Positions 10,390 to 21,059 of a stretch of DNA of 64,000 bases are shown here, one piece after another. A program made the translations under genes and the position numbers. Location of the stretch: assembly GCA_948144175.1 (NCBI GenBank), contig CANXME010002486.1, forward strand, positions 1,612,001 to 1,676,000, written 5' to 3'. The notes beneath the pieces were generated by a model. It was given only the letters and a program-made list of their open reading frames with translations, made no database searches and had not been told where the DNA came from. Source of the stretch: Closterium sp. NIES-65. Lineage: Eukaryota > Streptophyta > Zygnematophyceae > Desmidiales > Closteriaceae. The first letter of the stretch is position 1; each line of letters starts with the position of its first letter.

Positions 10390-10841
10390 TGTTGGAATAA
10401 CCAAAAGCTTATTATAAGCATTCCCGAAGGATCTCCATTGTTGCGTCTCTTCATAGCAAAGCAGGGACTTGTACCAGCACTGCACTAGCTCATATAGAGC
10501 ACGCAGAAGGTTGAGGGTCATCCGAAGGTCAACAGTCGAAGATAGTCAACGGTGACCCTTGTCTGTCCAGTAACCGCACAGGGCAGTTACGTAATGCAAC
10601 ATGGTAACTGTCTAGAATGGCAATAGCCATGGTTACTGTAGCAATGTAATTCGGTTAATAAGGGAATGTACCCATCAGAGTACATGGCTAGCTTGGAATG
10701 CTATTTATACCCTTGTAATTCTATCTTATAATCATCTTGCTCTCCTTCAATTTATTAACAAGGTCATTACAGAGACTTCACAGTTCTCTCCTTTATACTT
10801 GGCAACTTTATCATATCCACTACGATCCTTCAGTTATAACA
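10390..10841 (+). repeat. C2 3' LTR (about 452 bp)
   Basis: It starts TGTTGGAATAAC immediately after the polypurine tract AAGGGGAG and ends GTTATAACA, giving matching TGTT...AACA ends. A TATA-like CTATTTATAC lies at about 10703. There is no second LTR in the window because the C2 5' half is beyond C1. Confidence 0.8.
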
Positions 10842-10845
10842 TCAA

Positions 10846-11130
10846 TTGTCAGACGCATTCAAGGTGGCTGCAAACTCTGATGTCGCATTGACAGGGGATG
10901 GAAGCGGGTTTAAGGATGCTCTCAAGAAACCAATCTGGCTATTTGGAAATATCAAGGCGCTGCGACATGCATTCCAAGATTATATCTACCCAAGGAAAAG
11001 GAAGAACATACACAAAGCAACAGAGGAACCTCCCCTACTCAGTTCTTTGTACGCATCAGCCATCATGCGGCTGTTTGAAGGTTTTCTGTTGAGAGAACTG
11101 TGCAAGAATGAATTAACTCTGCAAGAGTGA
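10846..11130 (+). CDS. Unidentified 94-codon ORF fragment between two copia LTRs
   Basis: The plus-strand frame is open from directly after the C2 LTR into the C4 LTR. It reads DGSGFKDALKKPIWLFGN, then a basic segment RKRKNIHK, then SSLYASAIMRLFEG. Codon use is less GC-rich than in the surrounding elements and the composition is that of a folded protein, not low complexity. There is no ATG at the left edge (it opens at a TTG), and the last roughly 10 codons come from the LTR. It could be an exon of a host gene or a piece of an unknown element. I do not recognise the family. Confidence 0.4.
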   Translation: MSDAFKVAANSDVALTGDGSGFKDALKKPIWLFGNIKALRHAFQDYIYPRKRKNIHKATEEPPLLSSLYASAIMRLFEGFLLRELCKNELTLQE

Positions 11131-11223
11131 GATACAAGTAGTAAACCCTAACTGGGGTTGTATTCTATACTGAGCACCTCACTGAAGCCTAGCAGACCTA
11201 AGACCATATTGATATGTTTGACA
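11101..11223 (-). repeat. C4 3' LTR (about 123 bp)
   Basis: Aligns with the C6 LTR through ACAAGTAGTAAACCCTA and ATGTTTGACA, followed by the polypurine tract complement CACCCCCCTAGGCAAAG. The left edge is either 11099 or 11101. The ACTGAAGCCTAGCAG segment has diverged from the family core. Confidence 0.78.
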
Positions 11224-11575
11224 CACCCCCCTAGGCAAAGTGAGGGATAGCCAACACAACAAACGGTCAAAAGACCAGTCAGGCAAGAGAACAAAGCAAT
11301 GCAAAGCCCATGGTAGATCTCAAGATCACCACGCTTTCTGAGCACAAGCAAGCGGCCACAAGGTCAATTTACATGCAGAATTATCATAGCAAGTCAGTAC
11401 ACTGATCACAACTTAGCAAGAGAAAACATGCAAATATGAATATAGATATCAGTGCACAACAAGTGCAAGATCAAGAAATAAGCAGGTGAGGCAGAGTGGG
11501 CAGAAGCCCAAGAGCAGTCCAAAAACGCTGATGATCACCAAACCCGAGGGGCCTTGGTGAAGACATCAGCAGTGT

Positions 11576-12249
11576 TCACCCGAGAGGCCACGTAGGAAAG
11601 GCGAACTTGACCACGCTGCTGCAGCTCTCGAGCAAGAAAGTAGTGAAGAGCAATGTGCTTCGTTCTGTGCTACAATCTCTGCTCGTTACACAAGGCAAGC
11701 ATGGCCTTGTTGTCGACGTACAGAATTGGAGGAGAACGAGGCCGCTCCCAGCCAAGTCGGTCAGCAGGTAGGTCAGCCAGCGTAGCTCCTGTGCAGCCAT
11801 AGCTCCAACATATATCCACAAGATAGAACCAAAGCCGAGGCTGAAAGAGTAACCCTGTGACGACCGCTGAGTTGACTGGTCGTCAATCCAAGAAGCGTCA
11901 AAGTGTCTTGTCAATACCACTGTGCCCCGTCCTCCAAGCACACCCCCTATGCCCGATGTACTGCACAAGTAACGCAATACCCTCTTTGCAGCATCCCAGT
12001 GCACCTTTTGGTGTCAACCGGGAGCCACGTAGCAAGCCAGGAGATTGAGAGGGTGCGCAAGATCAGGTCGTGTGCCCATTATCAGATACATAAGGCAACC
12101 CACAAGCTTTGAATACGGACCACTCGGCTCCACGGACTCGTCTGAAGGTGGAGCTGAGTGCGAGAGGCGTGTAGGCGGAGGAGTGGGCTGTGGCGAGGAC
12201 CACGTGAATCCGAAGGGCTGAAGGACCTGGTGCACCATGTATGACTGAG
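11576..12249 (-). pseudogene. pol: C4 pol fragment: RNase H and end of reverse transcriptase
   Basis: The minus strand reads MVHQVLQPFGF, APPSDESVEPSG, LVGCLMYLIMGTRPDLAHPL, then the RNase H HFDASWIDDQSTQRSSQGY. The segment that normally contains SCEAEIYAG is shortened to ILWIYVGAMAAQELRW, so the second catalytic acid is lost. Frame changes follow in TLLFTTFLLESC. It is a dead copy, consistent with C4 being older than C5. Confidence 0.82.
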
Positions 12250-12452
12250 TAAGGTGTTATAGTCACAATAGCTTCAATGTGCTTAAGACGAAAGATAGAG
12301 TGCACAGTCGGATTTCTGCACAGTAGCTTTAAACGTTCATAGCATTCTAGTCACAGCTTTACATGACCTGATTCAAATTGGATAAAGACCGTCTTAGTGT
12401 CGCCTACAATAGGCATTTTAGATCGCACGATTTGATTAAGAATTGACGACAC

Positions 12453-13591
12453 TGCGGAGATAACTACAGCAACGGGAGATAGACTACGGGCTAGGCACGG
12501 ATGCTCGTGTGATCTTTGCGTTCGTTGGTCCTTAGTCGTTTTCCTAGTGCACACACTGCTTGCTAGTTCACAAGGCAATTTGGCAAGAGTTTCACTAGAG
12601 AAAGTTGACAACAATGGTACAATGAAGTTGGCATTGCGAGACTACATCAGAGCTAGCATGCAGGTCGGTCGACTGCCAGCGCAGCTCAGTCAACCGCATT
12701 CCAGCACGACTTGGTCGACCGCGCTCCAGCAGTGCAAAGTCGACGGCGTGCCAACGTCACAGGTTGACGGCGTGTCAGCGTCGATCCCGCAGAACAACAG
12801 CGCACCCGCTTCGCAGGTGCTCGCAGATGATTGGCGTGCTGTGCCTCGTCACCTGCACATCGCACGCACCATGTCACCCTGACGCACGCGACTATATCTG
12901 ATCCGCCACGTCGACCTCGGGATACCACCGCCGAGGTTGGGCTCGCCAACTTCGCCTGGGCGACCGTCGCACTCCTCCGCAGAATCTTGTCACCCAGGTA
13001 ACCTGGTCGACCGGGCAACCACGTCGACCAGTTGCTCCCGTACGTGCTCGTCGACCTCCCAAGTCGACGACCACCTCCAATTCGACCTCACCAGGTCGAC
13101 CACACTCTCGGTCGACCACCTCCAGGTCGACGTCACTCCTGGTCGACCAACTCCTCGTCGACCAGCGCAGTTGTCGGCCGACCTCCCAAATCGGCTACCC
13201 GAAGTCGGCGTCACCAAGTGGACGCCACGCTACTCGACGCCCAACTGCTCGGCGTACTAAGTCCAGGTCGATGTCGGCTCCTCCGCCGTCAACCACCAGG
13301 TCTGGTCGACCCACCACCAGGTCGACCAGCGGGCCGGTCAGCCGACCACCACGTCTGCTGCCCCAGGTTGGCGTCACCACGTTGACGCCCTCCGCAAGTC
13401 GATTTTCCAAGTCGACCTCCCTGAAGTCGGCGCCATCCCAAAGTCGGCGCCCATGACAGTGGCTCCCGTGCGGGTCGACCTCCTCGTCGTCCAGCTCGCC
13501 CACTGCTGCAAGTCGGCTGCTCCCCTCACACCCAGCTACGAAGTCGGTTCCGCCCAAGCGAGGACGGGGCCAAACCCAAATCCCGTTGACA
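12453..13591 (-). mobile_element. S1: putative solo LTR (1139 bp) inside the C5 3' LTR, GACAC duplication
   Basis: The C5 5' LTR has ATTGACGACAT|AGCGTCGG where the 3' LTR carries this insert. The insert is flanked by GACAC on both sides (12448-12452 and 13592-13596), starts TGCGGAG and ends GTTGACA, so it has TG...CA termini and a 5-bp duplication like an LTR. No gag or pol sequence is inside. The simplest reading is a solo LTR left by LTR-LTR recombination of an element not otherwise seen here. A small non-autonomous element is the alternative. Orientation is uncertain. Confidence 0.7.
12665..13530. repeat. GTCGAC-dense segment within S1
   Basis: The palindrome GTCGAC or close variants (GTTGAC, GTCGGC) recur every 10-30 bp, commonly as GGTCGACC. 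The spacing is irregular, so it is a degenerate minisatellite or motif cluster, not a clean tandem array. Antisense and sense ORFs here are Thr/Arg/Pro-rich with no recognisable domain. Confidence 0.7.
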
Positions 13592-14536
13592 GACACAGCG
13601 TCGGTTTGAACGAACGGCACTATGGCAGCTCATATAGTCTTAGAACACAAATTTGGAAGAGTTACGAGTTGGGAATGTCTTCCAGCTCCTACAAACCCCA
13701 AGAGCCAAGGTATAGTGATGTAGAACAGTGCCACAGTGTCCCCAACCACGAAGGGTCTCGAAACTAGCCTTCACAAGGGCCTATACAAAGTGAAATGTCA
13801 CATTACAGAAAGTAATGTAACTATTCTCAATATCTTGAGGTGTACCCTTTTCGCGGGCTTCGCGATCACTTGAATCTTGACACCAAGGCTCTGGTTCTTC
13901 ATCATAAACCCATCCTTGATGGGTCTGCTGCACACACCTGCGACACGCCGAACGTTCCACACACGACAAAATAGAAACCGTGCACGAGACACACGAGAAA
14001 ATAGAATCCGCGCACGGGACACAAACGACCGCGTGACACGCGACTAGCCATAACTCGCTATTGACTCGACACACACATTTGACATCATGACTCAATCATT
14101 CACACACAATTATAAGCATGAAATATATATTATCTCATGCTCTTATACCATTCCATGCACACACGCATGCACGCACACGGACAACAAGCCGAGTGCAAAC
14201 CGTAGGGTTGCACCAACAAACTCCCCTTCGGATTGTTGGCCTTAGGACCTGTTGCTCTCAGTTCAGAGCCATCCCAGCCATCTTGCAACACTTTCAATGC
14301 TGCTGCTCCACCAGCCTCTTGGTCATCATGTCTGCCGGCTGCCCCGTCGTCTTCACATAGCGCAACTCAACTTCACCCGCGGCCACCATGCTCCTCGTCC
14401 AATGCCACTTTACCCTCATGTGCTTGGTAAAGCCGTGCAACACAGGGTTCTTAGCAAGTGGAATGGCACCTTGGCTGTCACAGTAGAGTGGGGTAGGTCC
14501 TTACTACTCCTCCCCCAATCCAGCCAACAAACGCCG

Positions 14537-15141
14537 CTACCACACAATCTCACGTACGGCACGGAAGAGTGCCATGTAATCGGACTCCACCAAGCTCAGT
14601 GCTTGGTCCACCTGCTTCTTGCTCTCCCAAGCAGTTGGGCCTCCACCAAGACAGCAAATTAACCCTCCAACACTTGTCATGTCATATGGTTCCAATGCAT
14701 ATGAAGCATCCGAGTAGGCGGTGAGGAACAAACGCCCGCGCCCTTTTGGCGCCTTTGCGCCGCCGCCGAGTATTGCAGCCCAACGGTCGGTGTTTGGCCA
14801 AGATACTTGGCCACCCTCATTCCAGCTGCTACCTGCTCCTCATTAGGGCATTTCACAAACCTGGCCAACTGCCCGGTAGCAAAGGCAACGTCCGGTCAAG
14901 TGTTGACCACCGCGTACATGAGGCTGCCCACCAACGAGTGAAAACGACGCCTCTCCTCTTCACCAACGCTCTCCTCCTCTGGTCCCTTCACACACTTGAA
15001 CCCAGAAGGAAAGGGTGTAGCCACATTCCCTTCATTCTGCCCAAATTTGGCAGCCAATGCCTCCAAGCACTTCCGTTGGTGCACCCGCATGCACCGCATC
15101 TCCACGTCGCGTTCGATGTGGAGCCCAAGGTAGAAGTTCAC
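14537..15141 (-). pseudogene. pol: C5 pol: end of reverse transcriptase and RNase H
   Basis: The minus strand reads NFYLGLHIERDVEMRCM, FHSLVGSLMYAVVNT, a stop, then LARFVKCPNEEQ and, after a frame change near 14740, SVGGLICCLGG, WESKKQVDQALSLVESDY, ending at a stop after REIVW. The RNase H segment that should read S(S/T)xEAEY is LSLVESDY. Frame changes and stops show it is inactive. Confidence 0.8.
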
Positions 15142-16326
15142 GTCGCCAAGTGCCTTGCACTTGAACCTGTCCTAAAGCTTCAGCATCACATCCTTCACAA
15201 GGTCAAAGGAGGGTGAGAAGATGAGGATGTCATCCACGTACACCACCATGAAGTTCCTCTGCTCCCCCTCGTCAAGCATGAACAAGGAGTGAACGGCCGT
15301 TGGGGGAGTGAAGCCGATCTCCTCCAAAATTTCTCACAGCTTCAAGTACCATTGCCTAGGGGCTTGCTTCAGCCCATAGAGGGCCTTCTTCAGCTTCAAA
15401 ACTCTGCCACTACCATCATCAAACCCTTCTAGCTGCGCCAAGAAAACCTGTTCTTCAGGGATGCCGTTACGCGGTTGTCACGTCCATTTGTTCCACCACC
15501 CATCCTTTATGATAGCTCCCGCGAGTAGGGTCCGCAGCGTCGTCGGCTTCACCACAGGAGCAAACAACTCCTTGAAGTCCACCTTCTCCTTCTCCTAGTA
15601 CCCCTTGGCCACAAGCCTAGACTTGTAGCGCTCGATCTTGCCGTCGGCGTCCGACTTGATCTTGAAGAGCCACTTGGGCGTTATCGACTTACGCCCATCC
15701 GGTAGCTCCACCAATTCCCATGTGTCATTCTCCTCAATGATCTTCAGCTCGATCTCCATGGCCTTCTTCCACTCCTCAGCATCAAGAATCTCCAAGGCCT
15801 CCTTGAGAGTTGCTGGTTCCCCCAGCATCTCCACCAGAGAGAATAACATGAAGGCACACCCCTCGTACTCACATTCCTCGTCATCTCCGACCATCATTGC
15901 TGCTCCGGCCAGGGCTGTCTTGCCCTGCTTTCGCGATGCATCATAGGTCAGCCTATTAGGGGCTTGGAATCTCCTCTTGCCCCTTCCTTCCTCCTCAGCT
16001 GTAGGGACATGAAGGCCTTGGCATTGCTGCGGGGTGACTCGGATCCGTGGAGCACTCGTAGTGCGAGAAGGAAGTGTCGGTGCACGCTCGCTCACTTGCT
16101 GCACCTCTTCCTCTTCTTTCTCTGCATCCTTGATCTCCTCTCCACCATTCACAAGGGAAGATTGCCTTTTGGTAGTGCTGCCGCTGCTCAACTCCAAAGG
16201 CAGCTCCACATGCTCTAAACCGGAACTTTTCATCACCCCAAACTGCACGCCTATCTTCGCCTCATTCTCCGCCTTCCAATCCTTATACACCAGGTTCTCC
16301 ATGAACTTGCAATCCTTTCTCATCAA
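15142..16326 (-). pseudogene. pol: C5 pol: reverse transcriptase
   Basis: The N-terminal part (15595-16326) is open: LKEALEILDAEEWKKAMEIE, ENDTWELVELPDGRKSI and KWLFKIKSDADGKIERYKSR, ending AKGY and a stop. Further left the catalytic segment VVYVDDILIFS is legible near 15225-15245 but lies among stops and frame breaks. The region upstream of 16326 is a Ser/Thr/Glu-rich spacer between integrase and reverse transcriptase. Confidence 0.82.
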
Positions 16327-16521
16327 GAACTTCTTGGTGAATGGGTCTCAAAGAATCCATCCCTTGCTGTTTTGAGCCATGCCCAAGTGCACGGCCTATA
16401 TCGCCTTAGCACCAAGCTTGTTGTGCTGAAGATACTTAGGTACAAGCGCCAGGCACATGCATCTGAACACCCGAAGCATATCCATCTTTGGCTTCCTTCC
16501 AATGCATTCCACAGAGGGCAC

Positions 16522-17482
16522 TCATTTGTCTGCTCCTACATTATTCAAAGCTCTCTTCTTGGCCACACACGCGCTCCGCACCACATAAGGCCAGAAATAG
16601 TCGGGTAGCCCGGCTTCAATGAGCAACCCGTGTGCCGTCTCCGTGATAGTCCGGTTCGCTCGCTCGGCGATGCCGTTCATTGCAGGGGAGTATGGCATGG
16701 TAAGGGAGTGCCTTATCCCATTCTTCTTCAGCCACAATCCAAACTCCTTGCTCAAGAACTCCCCCCCTCGATCGGTGCGGATTGACTTCACTAGCCGGTC
16801 TTGTTGTCGCTCCACCATTGGCAACCAATCGGTCTTCGCGGTTCCAGCCACATCGCTCTTCTTGGACAGCACGTACACCCAAGTTATGTGGGTGTAGACA
16901 TCCACAATGGTAAGGAAATACTCTGCTCTAGCAGCTCCAAGCTTCAAAGGGCCCACCACATCCATCACCACCTCATCAAGTGGTGCCTTAGCCGTTGCCT
17001 CCGAACTAGAGAATGGGTAACGGGTGAACTTGGCTTGCATGCGCGTCGGACAGCCCAAAACCTCATCATGCTCCCCCTTCATACGTATGCCAGCAACCAA
17101 TCTTATTTTTCACTAGCTGCTGCAAGATGGGCAGGGCCACATGCCCCATGCGCCGATGCAAAGTGAGCCAATCACACACACCCGTAGCCGAAGTCGGATT
17201 GGAGAATCTCGCGCTCGCAATAGCGCCCCACATGCTCTCTCCGTAGTACTCCTCCGCTGCTGCCTTGGGGTTCTCCTCACCCTCTTGCTGCTTCTTAGCT
17301 ATTGCACCACTCTCCTTGTGTTCATCTAGCTTGCTGGTCCCTCTAAGATTGCACTTGTTGGACTCTTTTGCCTTGGCGCCATCGTTCGAGCCGTAGCTGC
17401 TACCAACCGCTTCTTCCTTGGTGCTGACGCTTGCTGCCACTTGCCTCTCCTTAGGCATGGGGACCACAAGGATCTGCCACAC
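16522..17482 (-). pseudogene. pol: C5 pol: integrase
   Basis: The zinc-binding start is WLTLHRRMGHVALP near 17170, and the core follows: VVMDVVGPLKLG, IRTDRGGEFLSKEF and NGIAERANRTI give the DDE triad. Joining the two blocks needs a frame change near 17085. The sequence ends YFWPYVVRSACVAKKRALNN, the usual copia integrase C-core. Function would be cDNA insertion; this copy is broken. Confidence 0.85.
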
Positions 17483-17850
17483 CTCATTGTAGACATCCTA
17501 TCGTCATGAAGGTTCCAAAGAACCCGCTTACCAATCTTCACGGTGTAGGTCTTGGCACCCTTTGAGCTCGTGTCCATGCCGGCCTTTTGCAATCGCCGCA
17601 CGGAATTTAGGTTCGCAGCAAGGTTGGGCACCCAAAGCACGATCTTGAGACCCACCATCTTCCCATCAGCACCCTTGAACATGGCCTTACCCATGCCTTT
17701 CACCTCTGCTCGCTGCCCCAAAGCCGAAGTGACATGCTTCACCGGTGACGGTTCGAGTTCGGTGAGCAAGTCCGCGCGAGGTGTCATGGTATAGGTAGCG
17801 CCGCTATCGATCACCCAACAGTCCAGGGAGTGTAGGGTCACCTTCCCCAC
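17326..17850 (-). pseudogene. pol: C5 protease region
   Basis: The frame opens with VTLHSLDCWVIDSGATYTMT, whose DSGAT is the aspartic protease active site, and continues through VKGMGKAMFKGADGK and GLKIVLWVPNLAANLNSV, the typical copia protease flap and C-terminal region. After YTVKIGKRVLWNL the frame is lost. Domain order relative to gag and integrase is normal. Confidence 0.83.
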
Positions 17851-17943
17851 AGCAGTAGGCTCCTCAAAGCCTTAATCCTTCTCTGGAGCAGCCGGTGCTT
17901 GTGTCGAGACGAAGAACAATTGACCCGGAAAGCGATCATCACT

Positions 17944-18999
17944 CTAGTCCTTGTCATTATCACCGCCTTTCATGTTTACACCACCACCTCCACGACCGCC
18001 ACGGCCTCCACGGCCTCTTCCTCTCCCTCCACCTGCTCCTCTACCCTCTTGGCCTTGAGCAGGAGTCCATCCTTCATGGAGCTTCTGGCAATCGTGCCAC
18101 ATGTGTTCGCTCTTATGGCAATAATGACATTCGCCGTCAAATAGACTGCGACCGCGTCCGTAGCTCTTGTCGTTGCTGCCGTATCCGCCACTCCTGCGGC
18201 CTCCATTGAAGTTGTTTCTACCAAATCTTCCTCCCCCTCGTCCTCTGCCACTTCCACGGCCGTACCCCCGGCCGATGCTTGCTGCCCTGGTGCCATCCGC
18301 ACTCGCCAACTCATAGTGGCGGAAGTCCTCTTGAATGATAGCTCGCTTCACGCCTTCAAGCGAGAGGCGGGGCAGATCATGGTTGAGGTTGATGATGAGG
18401 GAGGACCATGACTCAGGGAGTAGGGCCAGCAACCTGGTCTTCTTCTGGAGCTCACTGTAGTTCAAATCAGCTCTCTCAAGCCGTGTCAACAAGTCAAAGA
18501 ATTTCTACACCCCTTCTTCCACGGGTTCATCTTCTTCAATTCGTAGTGTCGCCATTTGCCGTTCCACCACCACTGTTGCACGAGCATGTACACCCTTGAG
18601 AGCAGCCCATGCCTTTGGTCCCTTTTCTGGTGCACGCTAGAATGGCTCCATGTGACGGATTTGGCTGCTCCCCAATGCTTGCCCAAGTAGAAGGTAGCCT
18701 TGTGCGGTCTTCCGCACCTACGGGCTCTTCTCTGGGTCGTTCTCGGGACGCTTCTCCGTTTCTTCCATCACCTCTAGCAGGTGATAGTGCTGAAATACAT
18801 TCTCCATTCTGAAGGACCACTCAGCAAAGTTGTCACCATTGAACTTGCCAAGTCTGAACACTCTTGGTTCATCCCTAAAAGGTCCAAGAGTAGGTTGCAC
18901 AAGCACCATGGCTGAATCACGGGGTTGACCTTGTGCTTGGGATCCTCCACTGCCCCCAGCACCTCTGTCACCCCTTTCTTCAGGTCCAGCCATCGTCGT
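17944..18999 (-). pseudogene. gag: C5 gag with CCHC knuckle
   Basis: Gag starts near 18995 (MAGPEERGDRGAGG) and shows the UBN2-type core: FRLGKFNGDNFAEWSFRM, then RATVVVERQMATLRI, LNYSELQKKTRLLALLPESW and ASADGTRAAS. Gly/Arg-rich repeats surround a knuckle CHYCHKSEHMWHDC (C-x2-C-x4-H-x4-C) near 18105-18145. Stops after EKSP (18718), after HMEPF and after EEGV break the frame. The knuckle distinguishes this lineage from the poly-Gly gag lineage. Confidence 0.85.
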
Positions 19000-19013
19000 A
19001 GCTGCTCCAAGGC

Positions 19014-19025
19014 GCTCTGATACCA
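19014..19025 (-). other. C5 primer binding site
   Basis: On the element strand this is TGGTATCAGAGC, complementary to the 3' end of initiator-Met tRNA, two bases from the 5' LTR. Confidence 0.88.
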
Positions 19026-19027
19026 CT

Positions 19028-19826
19028 TGTTATAGTCACAACAGACTTCAATGTGCTTAAAACGAAAGACTTCAGTGGCTTTAAACGTTCATAGCGTTCT
19101 GGTCACAGCTTTAAATGACCCGATTCAAATTGGATCTCGAGCGTCTTGATATCGCCTACAACAGGCAATTTATATCGCACAATTTAACGAAGCATTGACG
19201 ACATAGCGTCGGTTCGAAAGAACGGTACTATGGCAGCTCCTATAGTCTTAGAGCACAAATTAGGAAGAGTTACGAGTTGGGAATGACTCCCAGCTCCTAC
19301 AAACCCCAAGAGCCAAGGTACAGTGATGTGGAACAGTGCCACACTGTCCCCAACCACGAAGGGTCTCGAAACTACTCTTCACAAGGGCCTACACCAAATG
19401 AAATGTTACACTACACAAAGTAATGTAACTATCTTCAATATCTTGAGGTGTACCCTTTTCGCGGGCTTCGCGATCACTTGACACCAAGGCTCTGGTTCTT
19501 CACCATCAACTCATCCTTAAATTCTTGATGGGTTTGCTGCACACACTTGCGACACTTCGAACGTTCCACACACAACAAAATCGGAACCGTGCACGAGACA
19601 CACGACAATATAGAAACCGCGCACGGGACACAAACGACTGCGTGACACGCGACTAGCGATAACACGCTATTGACTCGACACACACATTCGACATCATGAC
19701 TCAATAACTCACACACTATTATAACCATGGATATATATTATCTCATGCTCACATACCATTCCATGCACACACGCATGAACGCACACGGACAAGAAGCCGA
19801 GTGCAAACTGTAGGGTTGCACCAACA
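19028..19826 (-). repeat. C5 5' LTR (799 bp)
   Basis: Intact copy with TGTTATAG...CCAACA ends. Immediately right of it TCAGG and GTAATGGTCCGCC resume the C4 reverse transcriptase. Confidence 0.9.
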
Positions 19827-20965
19827 TCAGGGTAATGGTCCGCCGTGCTCTGTCCCGGGTGATATGCAAGCCAAGATAGCTCCGCAGCTCATCCAGGTCA
19901 GTGCAGGTGTGTCTCTCCCGCAGCTCCGTTTTCACTAGTGCCTGTGCCTCAATGTTAGTAGTAGCTAATACGAAGTCATCAACGTACACGAGAACGTAGA
20001 ACGGTGGCAGAGAAGTGTCGGTGCATAGAAACAGCAACGGGTCAGCAGAGGAAGGAGCAAATCCAAGAGCCACAAGTGTCGCCCTCAGTATGTCGTATCA
20101 CTCACGGGGCGCCAGGCGGAGACCGTAGACAGGTCGCCGGAGGCTTCACTGGGTACCGGCGGGTTACGACCCTGTGAAGCCAGCGCAGCCAGATCTCCTT
20201 GTGAAAGCTCCCATGCAAGAAAGTTGTGAAGAAGTCGAGGGAGTGCAGCTCATAGTCACACCGTGCTGCAACGTGCAGCAACACCCGAAGAGTAGTCATG
20301 TTTGGGGTGGGTGAGAAGGTCTGGAGCAAGTCAACCCCCTGTCGCTGACTGAAGCCTCGAGCAATATAACGCGCCTTGAGGGCAGGCGGAGAACCCGACG
20401 GTGGCTTTACTCTGAAAATCCACATGCCATCGACTATCTTCGCCCCAGGAGGAGGAACCTCGCCAGCATAGGTGCCTGTGGACTTCCACGAAGTCATTTC
20501 TGCGTCCATGCCTGTCTGCAACTAAGAGGAGTACTCACCCACGATCGCATCAGCATAACAGCGTGGAGTAGGGATGTCAAGTGCATCCGGGTCTCCCTCA
20601 TGGCAAAGCAGCATAGATGCAAGACGAGGTAAAGCGGCCGCAAGACACTCAAGCTCAAACTTCCGGTCCTCAAAGATGTCACAGCCAAGGGCACGCTCAC
20701 CCCCGACGGACGAAGGACAGACAGACTTAGACTCAGTAACAAGACTCGCGACGTAGTGAAGACGAAACCTAGCAGCAAAGTCGACTAGCTCAGTGACTGG
20801 GGCAAACTCAGCAGTTGACTCAAAGGAAGGGTCAATCAAGATAGTGGCGAGGAGATGGGTGACACTAGGATTGGCAGCACGGGCAAGGTCGGACTCAGGG
20901 TCAGGAACGTCAAGAGGAGACAGCAAGGCAACACGTTGTGGAACAGAGGAAGGACGAAGTGTCAT
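19827..20965 (-). pseudogene. pol: C4 pol fragment: reverse transcriptase, main part
   Basis: The minus strand reads DPESDLARAANPSVTHLL, FAARFRLHYVASLVTESKS, MDAEMTSWKSTGTYAGEV, FRVKPPSGSPPALKARYIAR, then the catalytic LVYVDDFVLATTNIEA near 19970-20010. Breaks occur near 20100 and 20520. A damaged HRVVTRRYPV replaces FTGTFPPGTQ. It is more diverged from C6 than C3 is, consistent with an older element of the same lineage. Confidence 0.83.
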
Positions 20966-21059
20966 AATGTGAGCGCCTGGGAAAACAGGAGGACGAGGAC
21001 GGCGACTCGGCGAGTACGAACAGGTGTGGAGGCACGAGGCTCTGGCTCACGACGCTCAG

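Larger units (their letters stand above)
12255..14218 (-). repeat. C5 3' LTR, interrupted by S1
   Basis: Matches the 5' LTR (19028-19826) over its outer parts: TTTAAACGTTCATAGC and CAAATTGG on the left, and CACTATGGCAGCTC to GCACCAACA on the right. After removing 12453-13591 and one GACAC the length is about 820 bp against 799 bp for the other copy; a roughly 20-bp difference near 12300 accounts for most of the gap. Confidence 0.88.
12255..19826 (-). mobile_element. C5: Ty1/copia element of a second lineage, about 0.8-kb LTRs, inside C4
   Basis: LTRs begin TGTTATAGTCACAA and end GCACCAACA at both ends (12255-14218, interrupted, and 19028-19826). The primer site TGGTATCAGAGC lies at 19014-19025 and the polypurine tract CGAAGGGGAGTT lies next to the 3' LTR (about 14219-14232). 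Gag has a true CCHC knuckle, unlike C1/C3/C6/C9. The order gag, protease, integrase, reverse transcriptase, RNase H fits Ty1/copia. Target duplication: TAAGG/TCAGG, one mismatch. Many stops and the LTR divergence indicate an old insertion. Confidence 0.9.

Noticed and set aside
12665..13530. GTCGAC cluster as a replication origin or restriction-modification array
   Set aside because: Nothing besides motif density supports it; it lies wholly inside the inserted S1 unit.
19014..19025. Possible tRNA gene at TGGTATCAGAGC sites
   Set aside because: Only the primer-site complement is present; no cloverleaf can be formed from the adjacent LTR and leader.
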